A stretch of DNA of 64,000 bases. Origin: Curvibacter cyanobacteriorum. Lineage in GTDB: Bacteria; Pseudomonadota; Gammaproteobacteria; Burkholderiales; Burkholderiaceae_C. Of the stretch, positions 18,586 through 27,221 are shown in pieces (position 1 is the first letter of the stretch; each line of letters begins with the position of its first letter). The notes beneath the pieces were generated by a model. The model was not told the origin of the DNA. It saw nothing but the letters and a program-made list of their open reading frames with translations, and did no database searches. The translations under genes and the position numbers were made by a program. The DNA lies in the NCBI RefSeq assembly GCF_028649475.1, contig NZ_JAQSIP010000002.1:310001-374000 (forward strand). The letters run 5' to 3'.

Positions 18586-19023
18586 TTGAACACCATTGTC
18601 ATGAACACGCTGACCGGAGCGGTTTCCGAGTACACGAATTTCCAGTTCGACTCCATCACCCCGAAGCGGGCCGGATCTGCCGGCGGCCTGCACACCCTCG
18701 GCGGGGATCTGGACATCTCCACACCCATCGTCTCCCAGGTCATCACAGGACGCCAAGAATGGGGCGCAAGCCTGAAAAAGCTGCTCAGCGTCATCTACCT
18801 CTCAATCAGGTGCACGGGCCCTTGCGCGGCCATTGTGCAAGGCAAGTCTGGCTCCTGGACCTACCCCGCCGAGTCCTATTCCACCGGTGTGACCCGGGCC
18901 AAACCCGGCCTAGGCATTCGGGAGAACTACCTGGCTTTCGGATTTCAGAACACCAACGGGGACACCTTTGTGCTTGACCGCATCGAGGTGCCCACTTCGC
19001 AATCCAACACCCGGAGGGTTTGA
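18586..19023 (+). CDS. Phage structural hypothetical, TTG start
   Basis: A 145-residue beta-rich protein. A TTG at 18586 follows an AAGGGGAG ribosome site with good spacing; the next ATG (18601) has none, so the TTG start is preferred. No family is recognised. The neighbouring gene begins two bases after its stop. Confidence 0.55.
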   Translation: MNTIVMNTLTGAVSEYTNFQFDSITPKRAGSAGGLHTLGGDLDISTPIVSQVITGRQEWGASLKKLLSVIYLSIRCTGPCAAIVQGKSGSWTYPAESYSTGVTRAKPGLGIRENYLAFGFQNTNGDTFVLDRIEVPTSQSNTRRV

Positions 19024-19025
19024 CC

Positions 19026-20891
19026 ATGACTACCCCTGCAGAACAGGTAAGTGCCGCATTTGCCCAGGCCAACAACTACGCGCAGAACGCCCTCACCCAG
19101 CTGGAGAGCTACACCGCGGCCATGCGGGATGCCGTCTACGCCCAACCGACCTACAACGTTGATTGGGTGTCCATCGCGGCGCCCACGGCCATCACCTACG
19201 ACGCGCCGCCATCGGCTCTGACCTCCATCTCCAACGATTTCAAGTTCGACAGTTCGGTCCTGGCCAGCAAGCCCGCCGACCTGAGTGACAGCCTGACGGC
19301 TCCGAGCTTCGACATCGCCGGGTTCACCGGCACAGTCCCCACGCTCAACCTGCCGGCCGCACCGACGCTGAACTACGGCACCGCGCCGACCGTGCCCAGC
19401 CTGTCCGCCGTGACCGTGCCGGATGCGCCCACCGTTACCATGCCCAGCGCCCCCACGCTGCTGAGCTTGTCTACCATCGCCTTCGGTGGAGTCGACTTGC
19501 GCGAGTCCATGCTGACCCGCCTGGAGGATGTCCCGACCCTCACGCTTGCCGGGCCGACGCCGTACACGTACGCGGCAGGGCCAACCTACGCGAGCGACCT
19601 GCTGACGGCCCTCAAGGCTACGCTGCAGGGACGGCTGGCGGGTGGTACCGGCCTTGCGCCGGCGGTCGAACAGGCGATGTGGGATCGACTGCGCAGCCGC
19701 GAAGAGCGCCTTGCGGACGCCAATCAGCAGGAGGTCATGCGCAACAGCCAAGCCTTTGGCTTCGCTTTGCCGTCCGGCACTCTGGCGGCCCAGCTGCGCG
19801 AAGCCCAGCAGGCCTACTACGACAAGCTCAGCGAAGTCAGCCGCGAGATCACCATCAAGCAGGCCGAACTGGAGCAGGAGAACCTGCGCCAGACCATTGA
19901 CGCGGGCATCAAGCTGGAGGCCGAGCTCATCGACTACGCCTGGAAAATCGAGCAGATCGCTTTCGATTCGGCCAAGGAGTACGCAAAGAGCGCGATCGAC
20001 CTGCACAACGCCGCCGTGCAGCGCTACCAGGCGCTGCTTGCCGGGTATGAGGCCTACGAGAAGGCCTACAAGACCATCATTGACGCCCAAAGCATGAAGG
20101 TAGAGGTCTACAAGGCCCAGCTCGACGCCGAGAAGACCAAGGCTCAGATCAATGTCGCCCTGGTCGACCAGTACAAGACTCAAGTTGAGGCAGGCATGGC
20201 CGTGGTTGAGCTCTACAAGGCTCAGCTGGGCGGCACGCAAGCCCTGATCGCGCTTGAGGGGGCCAAGATCAGCGCTGCCGGCGAGCAGATCCGAGCCTAT
20301 ACCGCCAGCGTGAACGCTGAGACCTCGAAAGTGGAGGCCTACAAGGCTGGGGTTGAGGCCGAGCGGACCAAGATTGACACCTTCAAGGTGCAGGTTGACG
20401 CCTACGCCTCCTACGTCAGCGCTCAAGGCGAGAAAGCCCGGGCCAACGTGGCCTACTACAACGCCCGCGTTCAAGGGTATTCGGAGGCTTGGCGCGGCTA
20501 CAGCGCCCGGGTGGATGCTGAGCGCGCGCGCGTGCAGGCGATTGCACAGCAGTCCAGCGCCATGTTGGAGGGTTACCGCGCCAACCTGGCCAGAACCCAG
20601 GCCCAGGTCGATCAGGACATCAAGCGGTGGGAGACCGCGATTGGGCAATATTCGCGTCAGAAGGAGTACACGCTGACCGTGGCCAAGATGAACAACGACG
20701 CAGTGCTGGCTCAGCGCCAGTCGTTGCTTGAGGTCGGCAAGGTGGGCACCCAGGTCTATGCGCAGCTCACTGCCAGCGCGATGGGGCGAATCAACGCCCA
20801 AGCCCAGATCCAAGCCAGTTCGGACAACCGGGTCAGTTACTCCTACAGCGGTTCGACCACGTCGTCTGTCGCGCCGGTCACCGCCGCATAA
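19026..20891 (+). CDS. Long coiled-coil virion protein
   Basis: A 621-residue protein with two parts. Residues 1-170 are low-complexity and beta-like with repeated A-P-T elements (SAPTLLSLST, AAPTAITYDAP). Residues about 200-560 form a continuous helical coiled coil with heptad-multiple repeats of V-x-x-Y-K-x-Q spaced 14 or 21 residues apart. The last 30 residues are Ser-rich. GGAGG upstream supports the ATG at 19026. Plausible roles are a tail needle, a fibre shaft or an ejected channel protein. Confidence 0.6.
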   Translation: MTTPAEQVSAAFAQANNYAQNALTQLESYTAAMRDAVYAQPTYNVDWVSIAAPTAITYDAPPSALTSISNDFKFDSSVLASKPADLSDSLTAPSFDIAGFTGTVPTLNLPAAPTLNYGTAPTVPSLSAVTVPDAPTVTMPSAPTLLSLSTIAFGGVDLRESMLTRLEDVPTLTLAGPTPYTYAAGPTYASDLLTALKATLQGRLAGGTGLAPAVEQAMWDRLRSREERLADANQQEVMRNSQAFGFALPSGTLAAQLREAQQAYYDKLSEVSREITIKQAELEQENLRQTIDAGIKLEAELIDYAWKIEQIAFDSAKEYAKSAIDLHNAAVQRYQALLAGYEAYEKAYKTIIDAQSMKVEVYKAQLDAEKTKAQINVALVDQYKTQVEAGMAVVELYKAQLGGTQALIALEGAKISAAGEQIRAYTASVNAETSKVEAYKAGVEAERTKIDTFKVQVDAYASYVSAQGEKARANVAYYNARVQGYSEAWRGYSARVDAERARVQAIAQQSSAMLEGYRANLARTQAQVDQDIKRWETAIGQYSRQKEYTLTVAKMNNDAVLAQRQSLLEVGKVGTQVYAQLTASAMGRINAQAQIQASSDNRVSYSYSGSTTSSVAPVTAA

Positions 20892-20941
20892 GACCCCCTG
20901 TTGGGTTTTGCTGCCGGGCCTCGCGCCCGAAGAATGGCCTC

Positions 20942-22765
20942 ATGCAATCCATTGGGGCAAACATGCGCGCAGCAAAACTCATGGGGTCCATGCCCCACTA
21001 CCGCGACGGCGGGATGGTCAAAGGCAAGGGCTCGCCCACCTCCGACAACGTCACGGCCAAACTCAGCCCGGGCGAGGTTGTTCTGCCGGTCGACACGGTC
21101 AAGGCCGTGGGCGCCGCCCAGCTCATGGCCTTGATTGATACCACCCACACCCCCAGCGGCAAGCCCGCGGTCAAGGATGGGGTGCAGGCCAAGGCCGATG
21201 GCGGTCTGGTGGAGGACAAGACTCAAAATCCATTCACCCAGGTCAAGGCCCCCAATCGCTTCGAGCCTGCCGGGGGCGGGATGATCCAGTATGGGCAGCA
21301 GGGAAACCAAAGCTCATCGCCAGGCGCAGGGGGTGGGCGAGGCTCGGTGAATCCGCCGATTGATGCGGTCAAGGTGATGAACCAGCCGCCGGGGGGGGCT
21401 CCAAGTGCGACGGCTAACCCTTATGGGGGCGCGAACGCAGCAAGGGTCCAGACCAACGAGCCTGCAATGAGCGCGCCGTTTCAAGCGACAAAGCAACCAA
21501 GTCCAGCATCATCGGCGGCACAGGTTATGGCATCTCCCGTCAATTTTGACGCCACAACCAAGACCTACAGCGGATCGAACATCGGCCCTGGCGCCGAGAT
21601 CTTGGGCGGTCGAGGTGGGGGTGGGGTGATCTCGGCCCAAGGCCAGACAGCCGCACAGCGACTCTCAGACCTCTCCGCTGCCGAGTCGCTCGCTCGCGTC
21701 ACGCAGTCCACGGCCAGCAACCCTGCTCAACAGCCGCTTGGGGTCTCTCTTCAGAAAGACCCATGGTCGGCGCAGAAGGCACTGGACAACGCCGCCACCG
21801 CGGCCTCTTCGATCCACGCACCTACGGCTGCCCGTGGCGCCGCAGAACTGGCCTTCTTGCAAAACCGGCAAATGCAGGCCGAGCGCGAGGATGCGAGCAC
21901 CGGACGCACGGCTATGACCGATTTTGGCCAGACTGCGCGGGCCCGCATGGCTGAACTTGGGCAAACCGCCCGTGCCAATGCCTCCAATGCACTGACTGCC
22001 GGCCTGACGCAATTCCGCGATCAGGGCGAAACACAACGGACGCTCTTAAAAGAGGCGGGCGATGATCGCCGCGCTCTGTTGTCCGCTTCCAATCGAATGC
22101 AAGGCGCGCCGGCTGGCTATCAATGGGCGCCTGATGGTAGAAGTCTCCAACCTATCCCTGGCGGCCCGGCATCGCTTGACAAGCCGACTGAGGACCAAGC
22201 CAAGGCCCGAGGCTGGCTTGCTCAGGCCCAGAGTGCTCGGCAGAACATGATCGATGCAGCGGCGGCGAAGAAGGGTGCGGACACGCCGGGCTTTGGAGAT
22301 GCTGTTGCATCGCTTCCCGGGCTGGCATCGGTGGGCAACTACATCATGTCGCCCGAGCGTCAGAAGTACAACCAAGCAGCCAGCTCCTTTGCCGAAGCCG
22401 CGCTGCGCGCTGCCACTGGTGCAGGCGTCAACAAGGACGAGGCGCTGCAGAAGATTGCGGAACTGACGCCTCGAATGGGTGACTCGAAGGAAGTGCGGGA
22501 CCAGAAGTATGCGACTCAAGAGGTATACCTCAAGGCACTCGAAGCCAGATCAGGCCTTCGTCAACAAGAGCCACAGCCGCAGGCGGTTCCCCAGGCTGTA
22601 GCGCCAGTGGTTGCCCCAACAACCGCCAGCCCAACGCCTCAAGTCCAGGCGCCCGCATCGGCCGCGCCGGCGCAGCAGGTTGACCCTGGCCATTTGTCTG
22701 AATTGCAGCGCCGCGCCGCAAGCAATCCAGCCATTGCAGCAGCTCTCAAGCAAATGGGGTACTAA
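20942..22765 (+). CDS. Large Ala/Gly-rich virion protein, ejection candidate
   Basis: A 607-residue protein. Near residues 19-60 it has a DGGMVKGKG turn followed by SDNVTAKLSPGEVVLP, an element seen in many phage internal and tape-measure-like proteins (GG-x-V...SPGE-x-V-L/I-P). The rest is Ala/Gln-rich, part disordered, part helical. The ribosome site is weak; an in-frame ATG at 20965 is an alternative start. It abuts the next large Ala/Gly-rich gene directly. A pilot or DNA-injection protein is the best inference. Confidence 0.6.
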   Translation: MQSIGANMRAAKLMGSMPHYRDGGMVKGKGSPTSDNVTAKLSPGEVVLPVDTVKAVGAAQLMALIDTTHTPSGKPAVKDGVQAKADGGLVEDKTQNPFTQVKAPNRFEPAGGGMIQYGQQGNQSSSPGAGGGRGSVNPPIDAVKVMNQPPGGAPSATANPYGGANAARVQTNEPAMSAPFQATKQPSPASSAAQVMASPVNFDATTKTYSGSNIGPGAEILGGRGGGGVISAQGQTAAQRLSDLSAAESLARVTQSTASNPAQQPLGVSLQKDPWSAQKALDNAATAASSIHAPTAARGAAELAFLQNRQMQAEREDASTGRTAMTDFGQTARARMAELGQTARANASNALTAGLTQFRDQGETQRTLLKEAGDDRRALLSASNRMQGAPAGYQWAPDGRSLQPIPGGPASLDKPTEDQAKARGWLAQAQSARQNMIDAAAAKKGADTPGFGDAVASLPGLASVGNYIMSPERQKYNQAASSFAEAALRAATGAGVNKDEALQKIAELTPRMGDSKEVRDQKYATQEVYLKALEARSGLRQQEPQPQAVPQAVAPVVAPTTASPTPQVQAPASAAPAQQVDPGHLSELQRRAASNPAIAAALKQMGY

Positions 22766-24895
22766 ATGCCGACCAACTACGAGTCCATGTCTGACGCTGA
22801 CCTTCTCGCGTCACTACCTCGCCGCGATGCCGCCCCGGCCGCGCCAACTTCTGCGCCGGTGCCGACCGCACCAACCGGGCAACGGGCTCTGCAGCGCACC
22901 CTTGCCCAGGGGGGAATGCTGACCCCGCCCCCTTCTACCCCTCCAGCGTCCGTCCCCGTCATGGGGGTAACCGCTGGCCCGCCAGCATCCCCGCAGCCAT
23001 CTGCAACGCCGTCACGGGATTATTCCAAGATGAGCGACGATGATCTTCTGGCTGCACTGCCTGCGCGCAAGCCCGCCGGCGGCAACCCAGGGATCCTTGA
23101 GGGGGCTGGAATGGGTTTGGCCCGCGGCGTCAAGGATGTGATCGACACCGGCGCCCACGCGCTGGCATCGGGGTTTGACTCACTGATGGGCACCAAGGAG
23201 GCTGACCGCATCAAGGCATCGGACGCGGCCGGCGCTCAGGCCTTCGAGCAAAGGTACGGCGACAGCACCGCGGCCAGTATTGGCCGGGTGGGCGGTCAAG
23301 TGCTGGCCACCGCGCCTATCGGCGGCGCTGCGGGCGCCTTGGTGAAGGGCGGGGCGGCTGTCGGCGCTCTACCCAAAGGGGCGGCAGCCCTTGGCGATGC
23401 GATTGCTTCGGGCGGCATTGGAGGCTCTGGTGCTGGTGTCGCCACTCGAATGGCGGGTGGCGCGATCAATGGCGGGCTGACTTCTGCTGCAGTTGACCCC
23501 TCGACCGTTGACGCGGGTGCCGGCATTGGGGCAGCGCTGCCTGCGCTCGTTTCTGGCGCTGGTCGCGTTGGCCAGGCCGTGGGCGCAGCGGTGGCCCCGT
23601 TCACCCGCAGCGGTCAGGATGGCATTGTTGGCAAAACCATGCGCTCGATGGCCACAGACCCAGACGCAGCTGCGGCGGCTATGCGTGCAGCTTCGGAGGT
23701 GATTCCAGGCTCAATTCCAACCGCTGCGGCAGCATCGGGAGATGTCGGCCTTTCTGGATTGCAGCGTGGACTGATCAACAAAAGCCCTTCCTTTGCCTCT
23801 GACATGGCGGCACGCACGGCCGACCAGAACGCAGCACGCACCGCTGCGCTTGAAGCCATTGCAGGGAACGAGGGCAAGATATCTTTGGCTGAAGAGGCCC
23901 GAGACGCCGCCACCGCTGCGATGCGAGAAGATGTGCTTGCCCGCGCTGGCGTTTTGGATGCAAAACCAATGCAGGCTCAACTTGATGCAATGCTGAAAGA
24001 CCCAAATAACGCGGGGCTGCTTTCGCGCAAGGCGATTCGTGACTTCAAGAAGCAGCTCAACGAGGTCAGTGTTAACGGCTCGGTCGACTCCCGCGCGCTA
24101 TACGCCTTGCGCAAGGACCTTAACGACATCCTGGGCGGGAAACTGCAAGGCGAGTCCGGCAACCTCAAGTACGCAAGCGGCCAGCTCATCGGCATCAAAG
24201 GCATGATTGATGATGCCATCGACATGGCCTCAAACCGAGTTCCGATGGCTTCCGGGACGAGCCTTGGTGCACCTCAAAGTCAATTGGCAGGCGCCCAATC
24301 CGCAGCGGTCGGCCAGGCGGCCCCCTCTTGGAGAGGGTATTTGTCGACCTATGCCGACATGTCCAAGCCCATTGAGCAGATGAAAGCGCTCCAGGATGTC
24401 TTTAAGTCCATTCAGACCGGGACTGTGGACACGGCCGGCAGACCGATCATCTCGCCTGCAATGCTCAACAACCAACTGAAAAATAAGCTGCCCGAGCTGA
24501 AAAAGAAGCTGACAGAAGAGCAGATTCAGGTGCTGCGCAACCTGCAGGCCGACCTGAACGCGGCAACGCTGGCCAACAACGCAGGCCGGGCCGTGGGATC
24601 CAACACGGTACAAAATCTGGCTGGGGATCAAATGATCAACGGGTTGCTCGGCTCGGCGGGGAACGCTACACCCATCAAATCGCTGGTGGGTAACGTCATG
24701 CGCCTGCCCTATGCGCGGGCTAATGAGATGGTGGAGAACCGCTTGGCTGAGGCTATGCTGGACCCGCAGGTGGCGGCCAAACTGATGACCAAAGCGGAGA
24801 AGAAGAGCGCCCTCGAAAGAATGCGCGAGCTGCCAGCGGCGGCTAATTTCGGTCGCGCTTTTCCCGTTCTTGCGAATCCGAGTCTTGACCGTTGA
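22766..24895 (+). CDS. Putative DNA-ejection protein with MSDxDLLxxLP motifs
   Basis: A 709-residue protein. Residues 3-20 read NYESMSDADLLASLPRR, and a second copy YSKMSDDDLLAALPAR lies near residues 88-103. Between them is a Pro-rich linker. Then comes a Gly/Ala-rich amphipathic region, as in podovirus ejection proteins that cross membranes, and a long helical C-terminal half. The start codon directly follows the stop of the upstream gene. The tandem motif may dock the protein in the head or to a partner. Confidence 0.6.
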   Translation: MPTNYESMSDADLLASLPRRDAAPAAPTSAPVPTAPTGQRALQRTLAQGGMLTPPPSTPPASVPVMGVTAGPPASPQPSATPSRDYSKMSDDDLLAALPARKPAGGNPGILEGAGMGLARGVKDVIDTGAHALASGFDSLMGTKEADRIKASDAAGAQAFEQRYGDSTAASIGRVGGQVLATAPIGGAAGALVKGGAAVGALPKGAAALGDAIASGGIGGSGAGVATRMAGGAINGGLTSAAVDPSTVDAGAGIGAALPALVSGAGRVGQAVGAAVAPFTRSGQDGIVGKTMRSMATDPDAAAAAMRAASEVIPGSIPTAAAASGDVGLSGLQRGLINKSPSFASDMAARTADQNAARTAALEAIAGNEGKISLAEEARDAATAAMREDVLARAGVLDAKPMQAQLDAMLKDPNNAGLLSRKAIRDFKKQLNEVSVNGSVDSRALYALRKDLNDILGGKLQGESGNLKYASGQLIGIKGMIDDAIDMASNRVPMASGTSLGAPQSQLAGAQSAAVGQAAPSWRGYLSTYADMSKPIEQMKALQDVFKSIQTGTVDTAGRPIISPAMLNNQLKNKLPELKKKLTEEQIQVLRNLQADLNAATLANNAGRAVGSNTVQNLAGDQMINGLLGSAGNATPIKSLVGNVMRLPYARANEMVENRLAEAMLDPQVAAKLMTKAEKKSALERMRELPAAANFGRAFPVLANPSLDR

Positions 24896-25043
24896 TGCCA
24901 CGTTCAAAGCCTTCCCAAAAGGCTTTGCCGACCAGCAAGGTCACGAGGACGATTTTGTAGATGAGGAGTCCGCTCACGGGCACCAATGTACCCGCCAACC
25001 AGCTGTGATGCAAAATGCCCAAAAAATTCAGTGGGGGCGTCAT
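24843..25043 (-). CDS. Possible small membrane protein antisense between two phage genes
   Basis: A 66-residue frame on the minus strand filling the 146-base gap between two plus-strand genes and overlapping both ends. It would encode one hydrophobic segment (VPVSGLLIYKIVLVTLLVG) and a charged tail (QDSDSQEREKRDRN). A GAGAAG element lies six bases before the ATG at 25043. It may be a chance frame; the hydrophobic core and ribosome-like site keep it open. Confidence 0.35.
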   Translation of the reverse strand: MTPPLNFLGILHHSWLAGTLVPVSGLLIYKIVLVTLLVGKAFWEGFERGINGQDSDSQEREKRDRN

Positions 25044-25593
25044 GAACATCTTCTCAGCCGCAAGGCGGCTTGGCATCGTGGTTTCGGCAATCGGCGTCTT
25101 GATCGCCGGGGTTCTGTTCTTCAGCTACGAGCCAAGCGTCTGGCTCAAATTCAGCGGGCCGGGCCGTATAGATCCGAACTGCACAACCGAGTACATGGAC
25201 TCAATCCGCGTGACGGTCAGGAACGGATATTTCCTCGCCTATCCTTGCCGGGACAAGTTCCCACCGGTCCGGGCGGTGCCACCTCAGTCAACCGGCGCGC
25301 CTCCAGTTGACTACTCAACGATGAGCACAGCCGAGTTGATTGCCAGCCTGCCTGTGAGACCACCACAGCCGGGCCAAAAATACGCCCCTCATTGGTTTAA
25401 AGAGTCCGCCATCACCCCAGAGGACAGGGCCTACGCCGAATCTCTAATCTCAGCCGAGAAGCGCCGCTGGTTCTTTGAGGTTGTCCGGGCTGCTGGGATT
25501 GGACTGGCTGCTTTCTGGCTTGCAGCGTGGGCTATCGGCTGGGTAGTCCGGGGCGCCCTTGGTATTCCCATGGGCCGCGATTCAAAAGCTTGA
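25042..25593 (+). CDS. Phage two-TM membrane protein sharing the MSxxxLxxxLP motif
   Basis: A 183-residue protein with an N-terminal membrane segment (IVVSAIGVLIAGVLFF) and a second one near the C-terminus (AAGIGLAAFWLAAWAIGW). Between them, near residue 95, is DYSTMSTAELIASLPVR, the same element found twice in the preceding ejection candidate. The ATG at 25042 has a GGGGG upstream; an earlier ATG at 25015 is less well placed. It ends 12 bases inside the convergent minus-strand gene. A role in membrane passage of DNA or superinfection exclusion is possible. Confidence 0.6.
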   Translation: MNIFSAARRLGIVVSAIGVLIAGVLFFSYEPSVWLKFSGPGRIDPNCTTEYMDSIRVTVRNGYFLAYPCRDKFPPVRAVPPQSTGAPPVDYSTMSTAELIASLPVRPPQPGQKYAPHWFKESAITPEDRAYAESLISAEKRRWFFEVVRAAGIGLAAFWLAAWAIGWVVRGALGIPMGRDSKA

Positions 25594-26289
25594 TCGCGCA
25601 TTGGGCGCGCGCCGCTGGCGATGCATTCTTCCCAGCAGGACGTGAGCTCTTGATGCCCCAGCTCCAGGGATCCCTCGCACCCTTCGCGCCGCCGCTCCGC
25701 ATCCCTTGCGAACCAACTGTGCCGCTGCTTTGAGCGTGGCTACAAGGTGGGCGTGACCGATTTTCACCTTTCCCGCAGGCCGGTTCAGCATCTGCTTGAC
25801 CTTGGCAAAGGTTACGCGCCGCTTGGTCTTCTTGGGCGTGAATTCACCTGTGAATGGGTGCGCCTCACGCTCGACGGCATAGGCTGCAACTTCCTCAGCC
25901 GCCTGTAAAGGCTTCAAGGTGAGGCGGCCGTGCTTGTTGGCATAGGTGCGCTTGACCACGTCGCGCATCTTCTTCAAGGGGCCGGCGCGCTTGTTCTGCA
26001 GGGTTTCACTTAGGGCCGCGAGGAAGCGCTGCTTTCGGCTCTTGAGCAGATGCCGCAGACCGAAATGGGCAATCACTTCATGGGCCACCGTCTTGGCTAC
26101 ACCGGTCAATGGCTGTTTCGCCACGATGTAGACACGATTCTTCCAATAGAGCCCCGCAGCATCCTCGGGCGCCTTCACAGGTAGGTCTGATGGCTTCTCC
26201 ACAACATCGACCTGGGGGATGAATTTCCACTTCGAGAGTACGTTGTGGACGATGCTCTTAACGACTTGGATGCGGTCAAGGACCTTCAT
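25582..26289 (-). CDS. Putative zinc metallopeptidase (HExxH) of the phage
   Basis: A 235-residue protein starting at the ATG at 26289, which has an ideal GGAGG site five bases upstream. Residues about 70-76 read HEVIAHFG, an HExxH zinc-peptidase signature. An AEEVAAYAVEREA helix about 65 residues later could give the third ligand. The C-terminal third is strongly basic (TPKKTKRRVTFAKVK and an Arg-rich tail), so it may bind DNA or be packaged. Similar small peptidase domains occur in phage polyvalent proteins. No secretion signal is seen. Confidence 0.6.
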   Translation of the reverse strand: MKVLDRIQVVKSIVHNVLSKWKFIPQVDVVEKPSDLPVKAPEDAAGLYWKNRVYIVAKQPLTGVAKTVAHEVIAHFGLRHLLKSRKQRFLAALSETLQNKRAGPLKKMRDVVKRTYANKHGRLTLKPLQAAEEVAAYAVEREAHPFTGEFTPKKTKRRVTFAKVKQMLNRPAGKVKIGHAHLVATLKAAAQLVRKGCGAAARRVRGIPGAGASRAHVLLGRMHRQRRAPNARSSF

Positions 26290-26291
26290 GA

Positions 26292-26471
26292 TCACCTCCG
26301 GGCAGTTGGCCAAATGGATTGAAGTTGTGAACAGACTTGCGCAAACTCCTTTCGGAGTTGCGCCTTTCGCTCAAGGAGTTCGGCCACCTCGGTTGCCGAT
26401 CGTGGCAGATCTGGTGCTGGTTGCAGTTGGTGACAGGCACCCTTCTCGCGCGCGTTGGTGGATCTGGTCAT
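26292..26471 (-). CDS. Short coiled-coil phage protein
   Basis: A 59-residue gene in the gap between two minus-strand genes. Its ATG overlaps the upstream gene's stop by four bases (ATGA at 26468-26471), and its stop lies two bases before the ATG of the HExxH gene, with the GGAGG for that gene inside its last codons. It encodes a helical segment ELLERKAQLRKEFAQV. The tight coupling on both sides is the main evidence that it is real. Confidence 0.6.
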   Translation of the reverse strand: MTRSTNAREKGACHQLQPAPDLPRSATEVAELLERKAQLRKEFAQVCSQLQSIWPTARR

Positions 26472-26932
26472 TTGCGCCCATCTCCAAAGTTTCCGGTTTT
26501 AAGGCGGGCGAGGAACGCTGCCGACTTTGTCTTGAGCTGCTTCACTTCCAGATCCAGAGCCTCAGCATGTGCGGCACTGACTTCTTCGAAGAACGGTACA
26601 AAGTCGAAGTTTTTGCACATTTGGACAAACAACTCTTCGAAATTCACAATGAATCCGACGGCCGCACCACGGTTAGAGAACTCCTTGTTGTCGCGCTGAC
26701 TTCTGATGTGCACAGCCGCGGCGATGATCTCGACGATGCCTAGATGGCAGCTTTCGCTGGATTGCGCCGCAAGTGTGGCCAGTTCCCCAACCAACTCCAG
26801 GCCAGTGAGGTTCCCGCTGGTGTAGTCCTGGGGTTTGACATCGAAGTAATTGATCGCGCCGTCGGCCTCAATCGCTTTCTTCTCATCCCAAGTGACGCAT
26901 GAGGCTTTGCTGATATAGCTGGGTTTCGGCAT
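26468..26932 (-). CDS. Phage hypothetical protein
   Basis: A 154-residue protein starting at the ATG at 26932, preceded by GGAGG nine bases upstream. The N-terminal part is polar (DVKPQDYTSGN) and the centre helical (LELVGELATLAAQ, GIVEIIAAAVH). The C-terminus ends in a charged helix (EALDLEVKQLKTKSAAF). No family is recognised. It is coupled to its neighbours on both sides, so it belongs to the leftward accessory operon. Confidence 0.55.
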   Translation of the reverse strand: MPKPSYISKASCVTWDEKKAIEADGAINYFDVKPQDYTSGNLTGLELVGELATLAAQSSESCHLGIVEIIAAAVHIRSQRDNKEFSNRGAAVGFIVNFEELFVQMCKNFDFVPFFEEVSAAHAEALDLEVKQLKTKSAAFLARLKTGNFGDGRK

Positions 26933-26933
26933 A

Positions 26934-27143
26934 TCAGTGCACCTCCACAGCTTGGGCCAACACCCGGATTGCGGACATTGCGGCGGCAGCGTGATCGCTA
27001 GCCAGCTTGTAGGACGTGGACTGGCTGCGCAGCTCATGCAGACAGCGATTCAAGGCATTGACCGCGGTCGCATGAAGCTGGACTTGATCGGGGGTGTGAC
27101 CTGGGGTGGTTGCCCGGGCCTGAGGGTGTGCATTACATTTCAT
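26934..27143 (-). CDS. Small phage protein, leftward operon
   Basis: A 69-residue protein with a basic and His-rich N-terminus and a helical C-terminal half (HAAAAMSAIRVLAQAV). Its stop lies one base before the ATG of the next gene. No family is recognised. It is the first gene after the hairpin that separates this group from the Rha gene. Confidence 0.5.
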   Translation of the reverse strand: MKCNAHPQARATTPGHTPDQVQLHATAVNALNRCLHELRSQSTSYKLASDHAAAAMSAIRVLAQAVEVH

Positions 27144-27184
27144 GGCACGATTCCTTTTCAGTAGTGAGTTTGGGGATCCAGAAG

Positions 27185-27212
27185 CCCCTGAGCACTTCGA
27201 CTTGCTCAGGGG
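27185..27212. terminator. Hairpin between Rha gene and downstream accessory genes
   Basis: CCCCTGAGC (27185-27193) pairs with GCTCAGGGG (27204-27212). The plus-strand side is followed by TTTCGTCTTT, while the minus side lacks a T tract. Since both flanking genes run on the minus strand, it may act as a partial terminator or processing stem within the leftward operon. Confidence 0.55.
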
Positions 27213-27221
27213 TTTCGTCTT

